Below, piece by piece: positions 43,445-52,095 of a stretch of 64,000 nucleotides of DNA. The notes under the pieces are model-generated. The model worked only from the letters and a program-made list of their open reading frames with translations, did no database searches and was not told the DNA's origin. This DNA is from Bordetella petrii (GTDB lineage Bacteria > Pseudomonadota > Gammaproteobacteria > Burkholderiales > Burkholderiaceae_B), in assembly GCF_017356245.1 (NCBI RefSeq), contig NZ_JAFMZZ010000001.1, positions 1,266,787-1,330,786 of the forward strand. The letters run 5' to 3'. Position 1 is the first letter of the stretch. Each line of letters opens with the position of its first letter. A program made the translations under genes and the position numbers.

Positions 43445-44820
43445 AGATCCTCATCATGGGGGCCGGCCGCGTGGGAACCAGCGTGGCCGAAAACCTGGTG
43501 TCCGAGCAGAACGACATCACGGTCATCGACACCAACGTCGATCACCTGCGCTACCTGCAGGAACGCTTCGACCTGCGGGTGGTGCATGGCGACGGCACCC
43601 AGGTCGAGATACTGGAGTCCGCCGGCGCCGCCGACGCCGACCTGTTCATTGCCTGTTCGGCCTCCGACGCGGCCAACATGGTGGGCTGCAAGATCGCGCG
43701 GCAGCTGTTCAACGTGCCGCGCCGCATCGCCCGCATCCGCATGCCCGATTTCGCCGAACATCCCGAACTCATGGGCGAAGAAGGCTTCTGCATCGACGCC
43801 CTGATCAGCCCCGAGCGCAGCGTTACCACCTACCTGCACAGCCTGATCGAATTCCCCGAGGCCCTGCAGGTCGTCGAATTCGCCGATGGCCGCATCAGCG
43901 TGGTCACGGTGCGGGTGGGGCACGGCAGCCCCATGGCGCATCACCCGGTGGCGCAGCTGCGCGAAGTGTGGCCCGACGTGGCCGCCCGGGTGGTCGACGT
44001 GGTGCGCGACGGCCGGCCCCTGCAGGCCAGCCGCGGCACGGTCATCGCCCCCGGCGACGAGGTCGTGCTGGTGGTCGATTCGCGCCACGCGCGCCGCGCG
44101 GTGCGGCAGCTGCGCGAAGCCGAGAAATCCGTGCGCCGCGTCATGATCGCCGGCGGCGGCAACATCGGCCTGCGCCTGGCGCGCCAGCTGGCCGAAGAAA
44201 ACTACAGCGTGCGCATCATCGAGCGCGACGCCAAGCGCTGCGAGTACCTGGTGGCCGAGCTGCCCGGCAGCGTGCTGGTGCTGCACGGCAGCGGCACCGA
44301 CGAAGAACTGCTCGACCGCGAAAACATCGGCGACATGGACACCTGGCTGGCCCTGACCAGCGACGACGAAGACAACATCATGTCGTCGCTGCTGGCCAAG
44401 CGGATGGGCGCGCGCAAGGTCATCGCCCTGATCAACCGGCAGGCCTATGGCGAACTGATGCAGGGCAGCCATATCGACATCGCCGTGTCGCCGTCGCAGG
44501 CCACCATGAGCGAACTGCTGCGCCACGTGCGCCGCGGCGACATCGCCGCCGTGCACCGGCTGCGCCAGGGCGTGGCCGAGGCCATCGAGGCCGTGGCGCA
44601 CGGCGACCGCAGCAATTCCAAGGTGGTGGGCCGCGCGGTGGGCGACATCCGCCTGCCCAAGGGGGCCAGCATCGGCGCCCTGGCCCGCGGCGACGAAATC
44701 CTGATGCCCGACGACGACACCGTCATCCAGACCGACGACCACGTCATCGTGTTCGTGCCTTCGCGCCAGATGATGCCGCGCGTCGAGAAGCTGTTCCAGG
44801 TGTCGGCGTCTTTTTTCTGA
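43441..44820 (+). CDS. trkA: Trk potassium-uptake regulator TrkA
   Basis: The 459-residue peripheral protein has two tandem RCK units, each with an NAD-binding Rossmann (GAGRVGTSVAEN at residue 7; AGGGNIGLRLARQL at about 238) and a RCK-C domain. It gates the TrkH channel by NAD(H) and ATP. ATGA overlap with ntrX shows translational coupling. Confidence 0.95.
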   Translation: MKILIMGAGRVGTSVAENLVSEQNDITVIDTNVDHLRYLQERFDLRVVHGDGTQVEILESAGAADADLFIACSASDAANMVGCKIARQLFNVPRRIARIRMPDFAEHPELMGEEGFCIDALISPERSVTTYLHSLIEFPEALQVVEFADGRISVVTVRVGHGSPMAHHPVAQLREVWPDVAARVVDVVRDGRPLQASRGTVIAPGDEVVLVVDSRHARRAVRQLREAEKSVRRVMIAGGGNIGLRLARQLAEENYSVRIIERDAKRCEYLVAELPGSVLVLHGSGTDEELLDRENIGDMDTWLALTSDDEDNIMSSLLAKRMGARKVIALINRQAYGELMQGSHIDIAVSPSQATMSELLRHVRRGDIAAVHRLRQGVAEAIEAVAHGDRSNSKVVGRAVGDIRLPKGASIGALARGDEILMPDDDTVIQTDDHVIVFVPSRQMMPRVEKLFQVSASFF

Positions 44821-44875
44821 ACTTCCGGACGGGTCCATCCATGCGCCAGACGGCCACGCACGCTAAGCGGATCGC

Positions 44876-46345
44876 ATGAGACGCCTGCTGGCAACCTTTT
44901 ATGTGGCCGGCCTGACCATGGTCGTGTTCGCGCTCACCATGCTGCTGCCGCTGCTGGTGGCGTACGTGGGCGACGATGCCGGCTTCACCGCCTTCCTCGA
45001 CGGCTTCCTGCTGGCTTTCGGCGGCGGCGCGGCCGTCTGGCTGGCCACGCGGCGCGGGCGCTGCGAGCTGCACGCGCGCGACGGCTTTCTGCTGGTGTCG
45101 GTGGTGTGGGTCAGCCTGCCGCTGCTGGCGGCCATCCCGCTGCTCATCTATTTCGGCCGGGCCGACATCCCGCTGTCGTTCACCGACGCCTACTTCGAAG
45201 CCATGTCGGGGCTCACCACCACGGGCGGCACCGTACTCACCAACCTCGACCAGCTGCCGGCGTCCATCAACCTGTGGCGCGCCACCCTGGTCTGGATCGG
45301 CGGCCTGGGCATCCTGGTGCTGGCCGTGGCCATCCTGCCGCTGCTGGGCGTGGGCGGCCACCAGGTGGTGCGGGCCGAAACCCCCGGCCCCATGAAAGAC
45401 GAACGACTCACGCCGCGCATCGCCAGCACGGCCAAGGCCCTGTATGCGGTGTATTTCGGGCTGTCGCTGCTGTGCCTGGTGGCCTACCGCGGGGTGGGGC
45501 TGAGCTGGTTCGACGCCTGGTGCCACACGGCCACCACCATGGGCCTGGGCGGGTTTTCCACGCGCGACGAAGGCTTCGTCTATTTCGATTCGGTGTCGGT
45601 CGAAGTGGTGGCCATGGTCTTCATGACCCTGGCCGGCATCAACTTCGCCACCCATTTCAGCGCGCTGCGCCAGGGCCGCCTGCGCGCCTACCTGGTGTGC
45701 CCGCAGACGATTCCGTACCTGGTCATCATGCTGGGGGCGGGGCTGGCCATCTCGGGCTACCTGTACCTGCGCGGCGTCTACGCCGATCCGCTGCAGGCCC
45801 TGCGCTACGGCATGTTCAACACTATTTCGGTGGCCACCACCACGGGCTTCGCCAATGTCGACTACGCCGCCTGGCCGCTGGTGGCGCCGCTGACCATGCT
45901 GCTGCTGTCGGGCTTCGTGACCTCGGCGGGCTCTACCGGCGGGGGCATCAAAATGGTGCGGGGGGTGCTGCTGGTCAAGCAGGCGCGCAACGAGCTGGTC
46001 ACCATGCTGCACCCGCACGCGGTCAGCCCCATCCGCATGGGCGGCCGCCTGGTCGACCAGCGCGTCATGTCTTCGGTGCTGGCGTTCATGGTGGTGTACG
46101 GCCTGTCGATCGGCGTGCTGACCAGCCTGATGCTGGTGTCGGGGCTGGAGCCCATTACGGCGTTCTCGGCGGTGATCGCCAGCATCAACAACACCGGCCC
46201 GGGGCTGGGGCCCGTGGGGCCGATGGGCAATTTCGCGGTGCTGACCGATTTCCAGACCTGGGTGTGCACCTTCGCGATGCTGATCGGCCGGCTGGAATTG
46301 CTGACCGTCATGGTGCTGTTCACGCCGATGTTCTGGCGCAAATAG
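44876..46345 (+). CDS. trkH: Trk potassium-uptake channel TrkH
   Basis: The 489-residue membrane protein has the four-repeat SKT family layout. Selectivity-filter-like loops are MSGLTTTGGTVL, TATTMGLGGFS, ISVATTTGFAN and INNTGPGLGPV. It follows trkA after 55 bases. Confidence 0.95.
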   Translation: MRRLLATFYVAGLTMVVFALTMLLPLLVAYVGDDAGFTAFLDGFLLAFGGGAAVWLATRRGRCELHARDGFLLVSVVWVSLPLLAAIPLLIYFGRADIPLSFTDAYFEAMSGLTTTGGTVLTNLDQLPASINLWRATLVWIGGLGILVLAVAILPLLGVGGHQVVRAETPGPMKDERLTPRIASTAKALYAVYFGLSLLCLVAYRGVGLSWFDAWCHTATTMGLGGFSTRDEGFVYFDSVSVEVVAMVFMTLAGINFATHFSALRQGRLRAYLVCPQTIPYLVIMLGAGLAISGYLYLRGVYADPLQALRYGMFNTISVATTTGFANVDYAAWPLVAPLTMLLLSGFVTSAGSTGGGIKMVRGVLLVKQARNELVTMLHPHAVSPIRMGGRLVDQRVMSSVLAFMVVYGLSIGVLTSLMLVSGLEPITAFSAVIASINNTGPGLGPVGPMGNFAVLTDFQTWVCTFAMLIGRLELLTVMVLFTPMFWRK

Positions 46346-46380
46346 CCCGCGCGGGGCCTGTCATGGCGGTGGTGTAATAT

Positions 46381-46392
46381 TCAGTGTACTAA
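46381..46392. promoter_or_regulatory. MarR-type operator upstream of picR
   Basis: TCAGTGTACTAA matches the TCAG-N4-CTnn pattern of the cluster operators and directly follows TAATAT (46375-46380), a likely -10 element. It lies 22 bases before the regulator's ATG, so autoregulation is likely. Confidence 0.6.
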
Positions 46393-46413
46393 CAATATAA
46401 GGCTTTGTTTCCC

Positions 46414-46947
46414 ATGCCGGAACGAGACAACCACCAGACCAGAAAGACGCGCGGGGCGACCCGGGTTTCCGACAATACGGTGTTCGACCCGGCCAAGCAG
46501 GTATTGTGGTCGCGCCCTGGCTACCTGGTGCGCCGGCTGAACCAGATCCACTACGCGCTGTTCTACGAAGAGTGCAAAACGCAGAATGTCACGCCCGTGC
46601 AATACGGCGTGCTGACCGCCCTGTCGCTGAGCCCCTGGCTGGACCAGACCGCCATCGGCATGGAACTGGGTCTGGACCGCACCACCACGGCCGACGTGAT
46701 CAAGCGGCTGCAAGAGCGCGGGCTGGTCGAGCGGCGCGTCAACCCCAACGACAAGCGCTCGCGGCAGGCGGTGATCACCCAGGAAGGGCTGCGCATCATG
46801 GGGCTGCTGCAGGGCGGCATGGCGCGGGCGCAGCAACGCCTGCTCGAACCGCTGACGCCGCGCAACCAGGAAATCTTCATGAAGCTGCTCTCGACGCTGG
46901 TCGAGGCCAACAACCAATACAGCCGCACGGCGCTCAAATCGTTCTAG
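46414..46947 (+). CDS. picR: MarR family regulator of picolinate degradation (PicR/BpsR-like)
   Basis: The 177-residue MarR protein has a winged HTH at about residues 60-115 (LDQTAIGMELGLDRTTTADV) and the MarR wing DKRSRQAVIT. ATG 46414 is chosen over a TTG 9 bases upstream. It heads the pyridine-carboxylate cluster and its putative operators occur at every promoter region of the cluster, so it is most likely the repressor that is relieved by pathway intermediates (PicR in Alcaligenes; the related Bordetella BpsR also regulates nicotinate genes). Confidence 0.82.
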   Translation: MPERDNHQTRKTRGATRVSDNTVFDPAKQVLWSRPGYLVRRLNQIHYALFYEECKTQNVTPVQYGVLTALSLSPWLDQTAIGMELGLDRTTTADVIKRLQERGLVERRVNPNDKRSRQAVITQEGLRIMGLLQGGMARAQQRLLEPLTPRNQEIFMKLLSTLVEANNQYSRTALKSF

Positions 46948-47037
46948 GCGCCTGACCCCGCCCGGGCGCCGGGCGCGCCCGCGCCGGCGGGCGTGTGCGC
47001 AAGACCTTCCCAGCCGTGCAAAAATCCCTTTTAATTG

Positions 47038-47069
47038 TCAGTATGCTGACTATAAAATCAGTATACTGA
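47038..47069. promoter_or_regulatory. Two tandem MarR-type operators before picC
   Basis: TCAGTATGCTGA (47038-47049) and TCAGTATACTGA (47058-47069) are perfect or near-perfect palindromes spaced 20 bases apart (two helical turns), in the 250-base gap before the picC operon. A third site follows at 47134. Confidence 0.75.
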
Positions 47070-47133
47070 AGTAAATGGCGCCTGCCCGGCCCGCCCGCCA
47101 AGCGGGGAAAGCGGGAAAATCATTTGTATATCA

Positions 47134-47145
47134 TCAGTATGCTGA
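47134..47145. promoter_or_regulatory. Third MarR-type operator before picC
   Basis: TCAGTATGCTGA again, 53 bases before the picC start. Three sites on this promoter would allow strong repression. Confidence 0.7.
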
Positions 47146-47197
47146 GTAATGGCGGCCCTGGCCATTCATGGCCGCCCGACACCAGGGGAGTAGAGGC

Positions 47198-48160
47198 ATG
47201 ACTACAGTGCGCAAGATCGCCTTCGAGGAACACTACACGGCGGTCGGCTTTGGCGATTATTCACAGGCGTTCGTGCAGCACCTGGACCCGGACACCGCGG
47301 CCGGGCTGGGCGCCCGGCTGACCGATTTCGGCCCCGGCCGGCTGGAACTGATGGACCGGGCCGGGATCGACTATGTCATTCTGTCGCAAACCGGTCCCGG
47401 CGTGCAGGGCGAGCGCGACGCGGCGGTGGCCCTGAAACGGGCGCGCGAGAACAACGACTTTCTGGCGGCCCAGGTGGCCCAGCGCCCCGACCGCTACGGC
47501 GCCTTCGCCACCCTGCCCATGCACGACGCGGCCACTGCCGCCGCCGAACTGCAGCGCAGCGTCGAACAGCTGGGCTTCAAGGGCGCGCTGGTCAACGGCC
47601 ACACCAACGGCGTCTACTACGACGACCCCGCCTACGACGTCTTCTGGGAACGCCTGCAGGCGCTGGATGTGCCCCTGTACCTGCACCCCTTCTATGCATA
47701 TACCGAGCCGCACGCCTACAGCGGCCACCCCGAGCTGGCGGGCGCGACCTGGGGCTGGGGCGTCGAGACCGCCACCCATACCCTGCGCCTGCTGTTCGGC
47801 GGCGTGTTCGACCGCTACCCCGGCGTGAAGATCATTCTGGGGCACATGGGCGAGGGCCTGCCGTTCCAGCGCTGGCGCTTCGACAGCCGCTTCGCCGCGT
47901 ACCCCTACGGCGTGAAGCTGCGGCGCAAGCCGTCCGAATACATCGGCTCGAACGTGCTGATCACCACGTCCGGCGTGTGTTCGCACGCCACCCTGGTGGG
48001 GGCGATTGCCGAAATGGGCGCCGAGGCCGTGATGTTCTCCATCGACTACCCCTATGAGTCCACCGAGCTGGCGGTGGAGTTCATCGAAACCGCCCCGCTG
48101 GACGCGGCCACGCTCGAGCTGGTCTGCCGCGGCAATGCCCAGCGCCTGTTCAAGCTCTGA
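47198..48160 (+). CDS. picC: Amidohydrolase-type decarboxylase, probable 3,6-dihydroxypicolinate decarboxylase
   Basis: The 320-residue amidohydrolase-2 / gamma-resorcylate-decarboxylase-type protein has the N-terminal metal Glu in KIAFEEHY, later LYLHPFY, GHMGEGLPF and the final metal Asp in FSIDYPYES. Non-oxidative decarboxylases of this family act on dihydroxybenzoates. In the Alcaligenes pic pathway the homologue removes CO2 from 3,6-dihydroxypicolinate to give 2,5-dihydroxypyridine. Its position right after the MarR gene matches picR-picC. Confidence 0.82.
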   Translation: MTTVRKIAFEEHYTAVGFGDYSQAFVQHLDPDTAAGLGARLTDFGPGRLELMDRAGIDYVILSQTGPGVQGERDAAVALKRARENNDFLAAQVAQRPDRYGAFATLPMHDAATAAAELQRSVEQLGFKGALVNGHTNGVYYDDPAYDVFWERLQALDVPLYLHPFYAYTEPHAYSGHPELAGATWGWGVETATHTLRLLFGGVFDRYPGVKIILGHMGEGLPFQRWRFDSRFAAYPYGVKLRRKPSEYIGSNVLITTSGVCSHATLVGAIAEMGAEAVMFSIDYPYESTELAVEFIETAPLDAATLELVCRGNAQRLFKL

Positions 48161-48181
48161 TTCGACGCCTTGGAGGATGAC

Positions 48182-48934
48182 ATGCAGAAGACTTACCGCA
48201 TCGGCCAGATCGTGCCGAGCTCCAACACCACGATGGAAACCGAGATTCCGGCCATGCTGACCGCGCGCCAGCAGATCCGGCCCGAACGCTTCACCTTCCA
48301 TTCCAGCCGCATGCGCATGAAGAAAGTGGTGAAAGAAGAGCTGGCGGCCATGGATGCCGAGTCCGACCGCTGCGCGGTGGAACTGAGCGACGCGCGCGTG
48401 GACGTGCTGGGCTACGCCTGCCTGGTGGCCATCATGGCCATGGGACACGGCTACCACCGCGTATCCGAGCAGCGCCTGCAGGCGCACACCGCGGCCAACG
48501 GCGCCGATGCGCCCGTCATCACCAGCGCCGGCGCCCTGGTCGGCGCGCTGCAGGTGATCGGCGCCAGGCGCATTGTGGTGGTGGCGCCGTACATGAAGCC
48601 GCTGACCGAGCTGGTGGTGGACTACATCCGCCATGAAGGCTACGACGTGGCCGACTATCGCGCGCTCGAGATCCCCGACAACCTGGACGTGGGGCGGCAC
48701 GACCCGGCCCGGCTGCCCGGCATCGTGGCGCAGATGGACACGAGCGGCGTCGACGCCATCGTGCTGTCGGCCTGCGTGCAGATGCCGTCGCTGGCCGCCG
48801 TGGCCAAGGTCGAGGCGCTGACCGGCAAGCCGGTGGTCACCGCCGCCATCGCCACCACCTACGCCATGCTCAAGGCGCTGGACCTGGAGCCTGTCGTGCC
48901 GGGCGCCGGCGCCCTGCTGTCGGGCGCCTACTAA
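48182..48934 (+). CDS. picG: Maleate cis-trans isomerase
   Basis: The 250-residue Asp/Glu-racemase-superfamily enzyme converts maleate to fumarate, the last step of the pathway. The N-terminal catalytic Cys region is VDVLGYACLVAI and the C-terminal Cys is in IVLSACVQMPS. The length equals NicE/MaiA enzymes (250). ATG 48182 has GGAGG 6 bases upstream. It lies between the decarboxylase and deformylase genes; by memory, the Alcaligenes cluster order picRCEDFB lacks this gene at this place. Confidence 0.88.
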   Translation: MQKTYRIGQIVPSSNTTMETEIPAMLTARQQIRPERFTFHSSRMRMKKVVKEELAAMDAESDRCAVELSDARVDVLGYACLVAIMAMGHGYHRVSEQRLQAHTAANGADAPVITSAGALVGALQVIGARRIVVVAPYMKPLTELVVDYIRHEGYDVADYRALEIPDNLDVGRHDPARLPGIVAQMDTSGVDAIVLSACVQMPSLAAVAKVEALTGKPVVTAAIATTYAMLKALDLEPVVPGAGALLSGAY

Positions 48935-48948
48935 GGAGGACAGACGAC

Positions 48949-49770
48949 ATGAGCACCCTGCAATACGGCGCGCACGTGCACGCCAACGGCATCCGCCAGC
49001 ACTACCTGCGCTACGGCGGCGACGGCGCCGCCCGCGCGGAGCGGGACCCGGTGATCATCGTGCCGGGCATTACCAGCCCGGCCGCGACCTGGGGTTTCGT
49101 GGGCGAGCGCTTCGGCCAGGCTTTCGATACCTATGTTCTGGATGTGCGCGGCCGCGGCCTGTCGCAGGCCTCGGACAGCCTGGACTACAGCCTGGACGCG
49201 CAGGCGGCCGACGTCATTGCCCTGGCCGGGGCGCTGGGCCTGAAGCGCTACAGCCTGGTCGGGCATTCCATGGGCGCGCGCATCGGGATCCGCGCGGCCC
49301 GCCAGGCGCCGGCCGGGCTGGCCCGGCTGGTCATGGTCGATCCGCCCGTGTCGGGGCCGGGCCGGCGCGCCTATCCGTCGCAACTGCCCTGGTATGTCGA
49401 TTCCATGGCCCAGGCGCGCCACGGCATGGATGCACAGGCCATGCGCGCCTTCTGCCCCACCTGGACCGAAGACCAGCTGCGCCTGCGCGCCCAGTGGCTG
49501 CACACCTGCGACGAGCGCGCGGTGATCGCCAGCTTCGAGGGCTTTCATGCCGACGATATCCACGTCGACCTGCCGGACCTGCGCGCGCCGGGGCTGCTGA
49601 TCACGGCCGAGCGCGGCGACGTGGTGCGCGACGACGATGTGGCCGAGATCCGCCGCCTGGCGCCCGGCGTGGCGCACGTGCGGGTGGCCGGCGCCGGCCA
49701 CATGATTCCGTGGGACAACGAGGCGGGCTTTTACGCCGCGTTCGGCGATTTCCTGGGCGCCGCCCTTTGA
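48949..49770 (+). CDS. picE: N-formylmaleamate deformylase (alpha/beta hydrolase)
   Basis: The 273-residue alpha/beta hydrolase has the nucleophile elbow GHSMG (about residue 105), the oxyanion region PGITSPAATW, the acid Asp near DDDVAE and the catalytic His in GAGHMIPWDN. Homologous to NicD/PicE, which hydrolyse N-formylmaleamate to maleamate and formate. GGAGG precedes the ATG. Confidence 0.87.
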   Translation: MSTLQYGAHVHANGIRQHYLRYGGDGAARAERDPVIIVPGITSPAATWGFVGERFGQAFDTYVLDVRGRGLSQASDSLDYSLDAQAADVIALAGALGLKRYSLVGHSMGARIGIRAARQAPAGLARLVMVDPPVSGPGRRAYPSQLPWYVDSMAQARHGMDAQAMRAFCPTWTEDQLRLRAQWLHTCDERAVIASFEGFHADDIHVDLPDLRAPGLLITAERGDVVRDDDVAEIRRLAPGVAHVRVAGAGHMIPWDNEAGFYAAFGDFLGAAL

Positions 49771-49783
49771 CTGGGAGCCAACC

Positions 49784-50827
49784 ATGCCTGTAAGCGATCA
49801 TGAAATGATCAGTGCCTGGAAACAGGTGCTGACCCTGTCCAGGCTGCAAGCCGGCCAGACGGTCACCATCCTGACCAGCGCCGCCACCCATCCGCAGAAC
49901 CTGTCCGCGGCCCTGATCGCCGCCCAGTCGATGGGCGCGGTGGTCAACCGGCTGGACCTGCCGCCCGTCAACGGCGACAAGGCGCTCAGCCGCGATTCGC
50001 TGGCCTACCTGGGCACCACCCCGCTGACCGGCAACCAGGCCGCCATCGCCGCCCTGAAAGCCAGCGACCTGGTGCTGGACCTGATGACGCTGCTGTTTTC
50101 ACCCGAGCAGCACGAGATCCTGCAGACCGGAACCAGGATACTGCTGGCGGTCGAGCCGCCCGAGGTGCTGGCGCGCCTGGTGCCCACCGAGGCCGACCGC
50201 ACGCGCGTCAAGCGCGCCGCCGGGCGCCTGTCGCAGGCGCGCGAGATGACGGTGGTGTCGGATGCCGGCACCGACCTGCGCTGCCCGCTGGGCGAATTTC
50301 CGGCCATCAGCGAGTACGGCTTCGTCGACGAGCCCGGCCGCTGGGACCACTGGCCCAGCGGATTCGTGCTGACCTTTCCGAACGAGGGCGGCGCCAGCGG
50401 CACCATTGTGCTCGATCGCGGCGACATCCTGCTGCCGCAGAAGTGCTACGTGGCCGAGCCGGTGCGCCTGACGGTGGAAAACGGCTATGCCACCCGCATC
50501 GAGGGCGGCGTGGACGCCGAGCTGCTCAGCGAATATGTGGCGTCGTTCAACGACCCCGAGGCCTATGCCATTTCACATATCGGCTGGGGCCTGCAGCCGC
50601 GCGCGCACTGGACCACCCTGGGCCTGTACGACCGCGAGGCCACCATCGGCATGGACGCGCGCGCCTACGAGGGCAATTTCCTGTTCTCGCTAGGCCCCAA
50701 CAACGAGGCGGGCGGCAAGCGCACCACCACCTGCCACATCGACATCCCGCTGCGCCGCTGCACCGTCAGGCTCGACGGCGTGGACGTGGTGGCGCGCGGC
50801 AAGGTGCTGGACGGGGGCGAGGCATGA
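49784..50827 (+). CDS. picD: 2,5-Dihydroxypyridine 5,6-dioxygenase
   Basis: The 347-residue M29-peptidase-like iron enzyme of the NicX type cleaves 2,5-dihydroxypyridine to N-formylmaleamate. Candidate metal ligands are in the C-terminal half: E-x-G-x-D-type GGVDAELL, SHIGWGLQ and TTTCHIDIPL (His and Asp). It overlaps picF by 4 bases. Confidence 0.88.
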   Translation: MPVSDHEMISAWKQVLTLSRLQAGQTVTILTSAATHPQNLSAALIAAQSMGAVVNRLDLPPVNGDKALSRDSLAYLGTTPLTGNQAAIAALKASDLVLDLMTLLFSPEQHEILQTGTRILLAVEPPEVLARLVPTEADRTRVKRAAGRLSQAREMTVVSDAGTDLRCPLGEFPAISEYGFVDEPGRWDHWPSGFVLTFPNEGGASGTIVLDRGDILLPQKCYVAEPVRLTVENGYATRIEGGVDAELLSEYVASFNDPEAYAISHIGWGLQPRAHWTTLGLYDREATIGMDARAYEGNFLFSLGPNNEAGGKRTTTCHIDIPLRRCTVRLDGVDVVARGKVLDGGEA

Positions 50828-51453
50828 GCGTGGACAGGGAAGTCGGCACGTATCGCCGCCAGGGATTCGGCGCGGCGCTGGAGCTGAAGGCGCCCGTGGG
50901 CCTGTTGATCGTCGATTTCGTCAATGGATTCGCCGACCCGGCCGTGTTCGGCGGCGGCAATATCGCGCCGGCCATTGCGTGCACCGTGCCGCTGCTGCGG
51001 CATGCCCGCGCGCGAGGATGGGCGGTGGCGCACAGTCGCATCGTGTACGCCGACGACGACGCCGACCACAATATTTTCAGCCTGAAGGTGCCGGGCATGC
51101 TGACCTTGAAAGAAGCCAGCCACGCCAGCGCCATCGTGCCCGAACTGGCGCCGCAGGGCGGCGAACTGGTGGTGCGCAAGACCGTGCCCTCGGCCTTTTT
51201 CGGCACCGGGTTGTCGGCCTGGCTGGCGCAGCGCGGCGTGCAGACCCTGGCAGTGGCCGGCGCGGTCACCAGCGGCTGCGTGCGCGCCAGCGTGGTCGAC
51301 GCCATGTCGTACGGCCTGCGGCCGCTGGTCGTATCCGACTGCGTGGGCGACCGCGCCCAGGCGCCGCACGAGGCCAGCCTGTTCGACATGGAACAGAAAT
51401 ACGCCGCGGTCATGCCGCGCGACCAGGCGCTGGCGGCGCTGGACAGCCTGTAG
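50824..51453 (+). CDS. picF: Maleamate amidohydrolase (isochorismatase family)
   Basis: The 209-residue cysteine hydrolase has catalytic Asp in LLIVDFVNGF, Lys in VVRKTVPSAFFGT and Cys in AGAVTSGCVRASVVDA. NicF/PicF homologues convert maleamate to maleate and ammonia. It ends the rightward arm of the lower-pathway operon and is followed by an intergenic repeat. Confidence 0.88.
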   Translation: MSVDREVGTYRRQGFGAALELKAPVGLLIVDFVNGFADPAVFGGGNIAPAIACTVPLLRHARARGWAVAHSRIVYADDDADHNIFSLKVPGMLTLKEASHASAIVPELAPQGGELVVRKTVPSAFFGTGLSAWLAQRGVQTLAVAGAVTSGCVRASVVDAMSYGLRPLVVSDCVGDRAQAPHEASLFDMEQKYAAVMPRDQALAALDSL

Positions 51454-51472
51454 GAGTCCGCTGAGGCAGAAA

Positions 51473-51569
51473 CAGGTGTCTGACTCCCGCAAGGGTGTCA
51501 GACACCGTACGACTGAGACGGCTGCGGCCTACAGCGGTGTCAGGCACCTGGCGGAGCCTGACACCTGGG
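51473..51569. repeat. Intergenic repeat, full copy 5
   Basis: Two-hairpin unit with CAGGTGTCTGACTCCCGCAA / GGTGTCAGACACC, a spacer GTACGACTGAGACGGCTGCG, and GGTGTCAGGCACC / GGAGCCTGACACCTGG. It lies between the convergent picF and Rieske-oxygenase small-subunit genes and probably separates the two transcripts. Confidence 0.92.
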
Positions 51570-51573
51570 TGTC

Positions 51574-52095
51574 TCAAACGGGATACACCAGGTCGTTGGC
51601 CAGGATGGCGGTGTCGTACACCACCTGCCTTTCCCGCAGCTTCAAGGCGCCTTCCACCCGCGCGTAGCGGTCGTGGAACACGCCGGCCAGGTGCAGGGTG
51701 GACGGCCCTTCCACCAGGGTCTGCAGCAGCAGGAAGCTGGCGGTGGCGATGACTTCGCCGTGTTCTGTTTCCTGCGTGACCCGGGTGTTGCCCAGCACGT
51801 GCAGCATGTGGCGTGGCGCGAACATCTGGGTGCGCGCGATCGCCACCGCGCGGTCGTGCATCATGTCGCGCCCTTCGGCATACACCAGGCCCACGGGCAG
51901 GCCGCGTTCGGCGTTTTCGCGGGCGGTGACCCGGTACAGCGCGTCTTCGGTGAAGAATTCCGGCCAGCGTTCGACCTGGCCGCCGTCCAGCACGGCGCAA
52001 TAGTCGGCGTTGAATTCCTCGATCTCGAGCTTCAGCGCGATGGCGCGCGCGGGATCGATGCGGCGTTCGGGATAGGCAAGCGGCAGGCTCATCAT
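51574..52095 (-). CDS. picB4: Rieske oxygenase small (beta) subunit, probable 6-hydroxypicolinate monooxygenase part
   Basis: The 173-residue protein has the NTF2-like fold of ring-hydroxylating oxygenase beta subunits (EIEEFNADYCAVLDGGQVER ... RPEFFTEDALYRV-like region, then HMLHVLGNTRV). It lies directly after the alpha subunit gene with a 4-base ATGA overlap. The symbol is given by position, following the order picF-B4-B3-B2-B1 described in Alcaligenes. Confidence 0.8.
   Translation of the reverse strand: MMSLPLAYPERRIDPARAIALKLEIEEFNADYCAVLDGGQVERWPEFFTEDALYRVTARENAERGLPVGLVYAEGRDMMHDRAVAIARTQMFAPRHMLHVLGNTRVTQETEHGEVIATASFLLLQTLVEGPSTLHLAGVFHDRYARVEGALKLRERQVVYDTAILANDLVYPV

Noticed and set aside
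46414..51453. Nicotinate (nic) degradation cluster
   Set aside because: The lower steps are shared with nicotinate degradation, but there is no NicC-type monooxygenase. A decarboxylase and a four-part Rieske oxygenase are present instead, which fits picolinate better.
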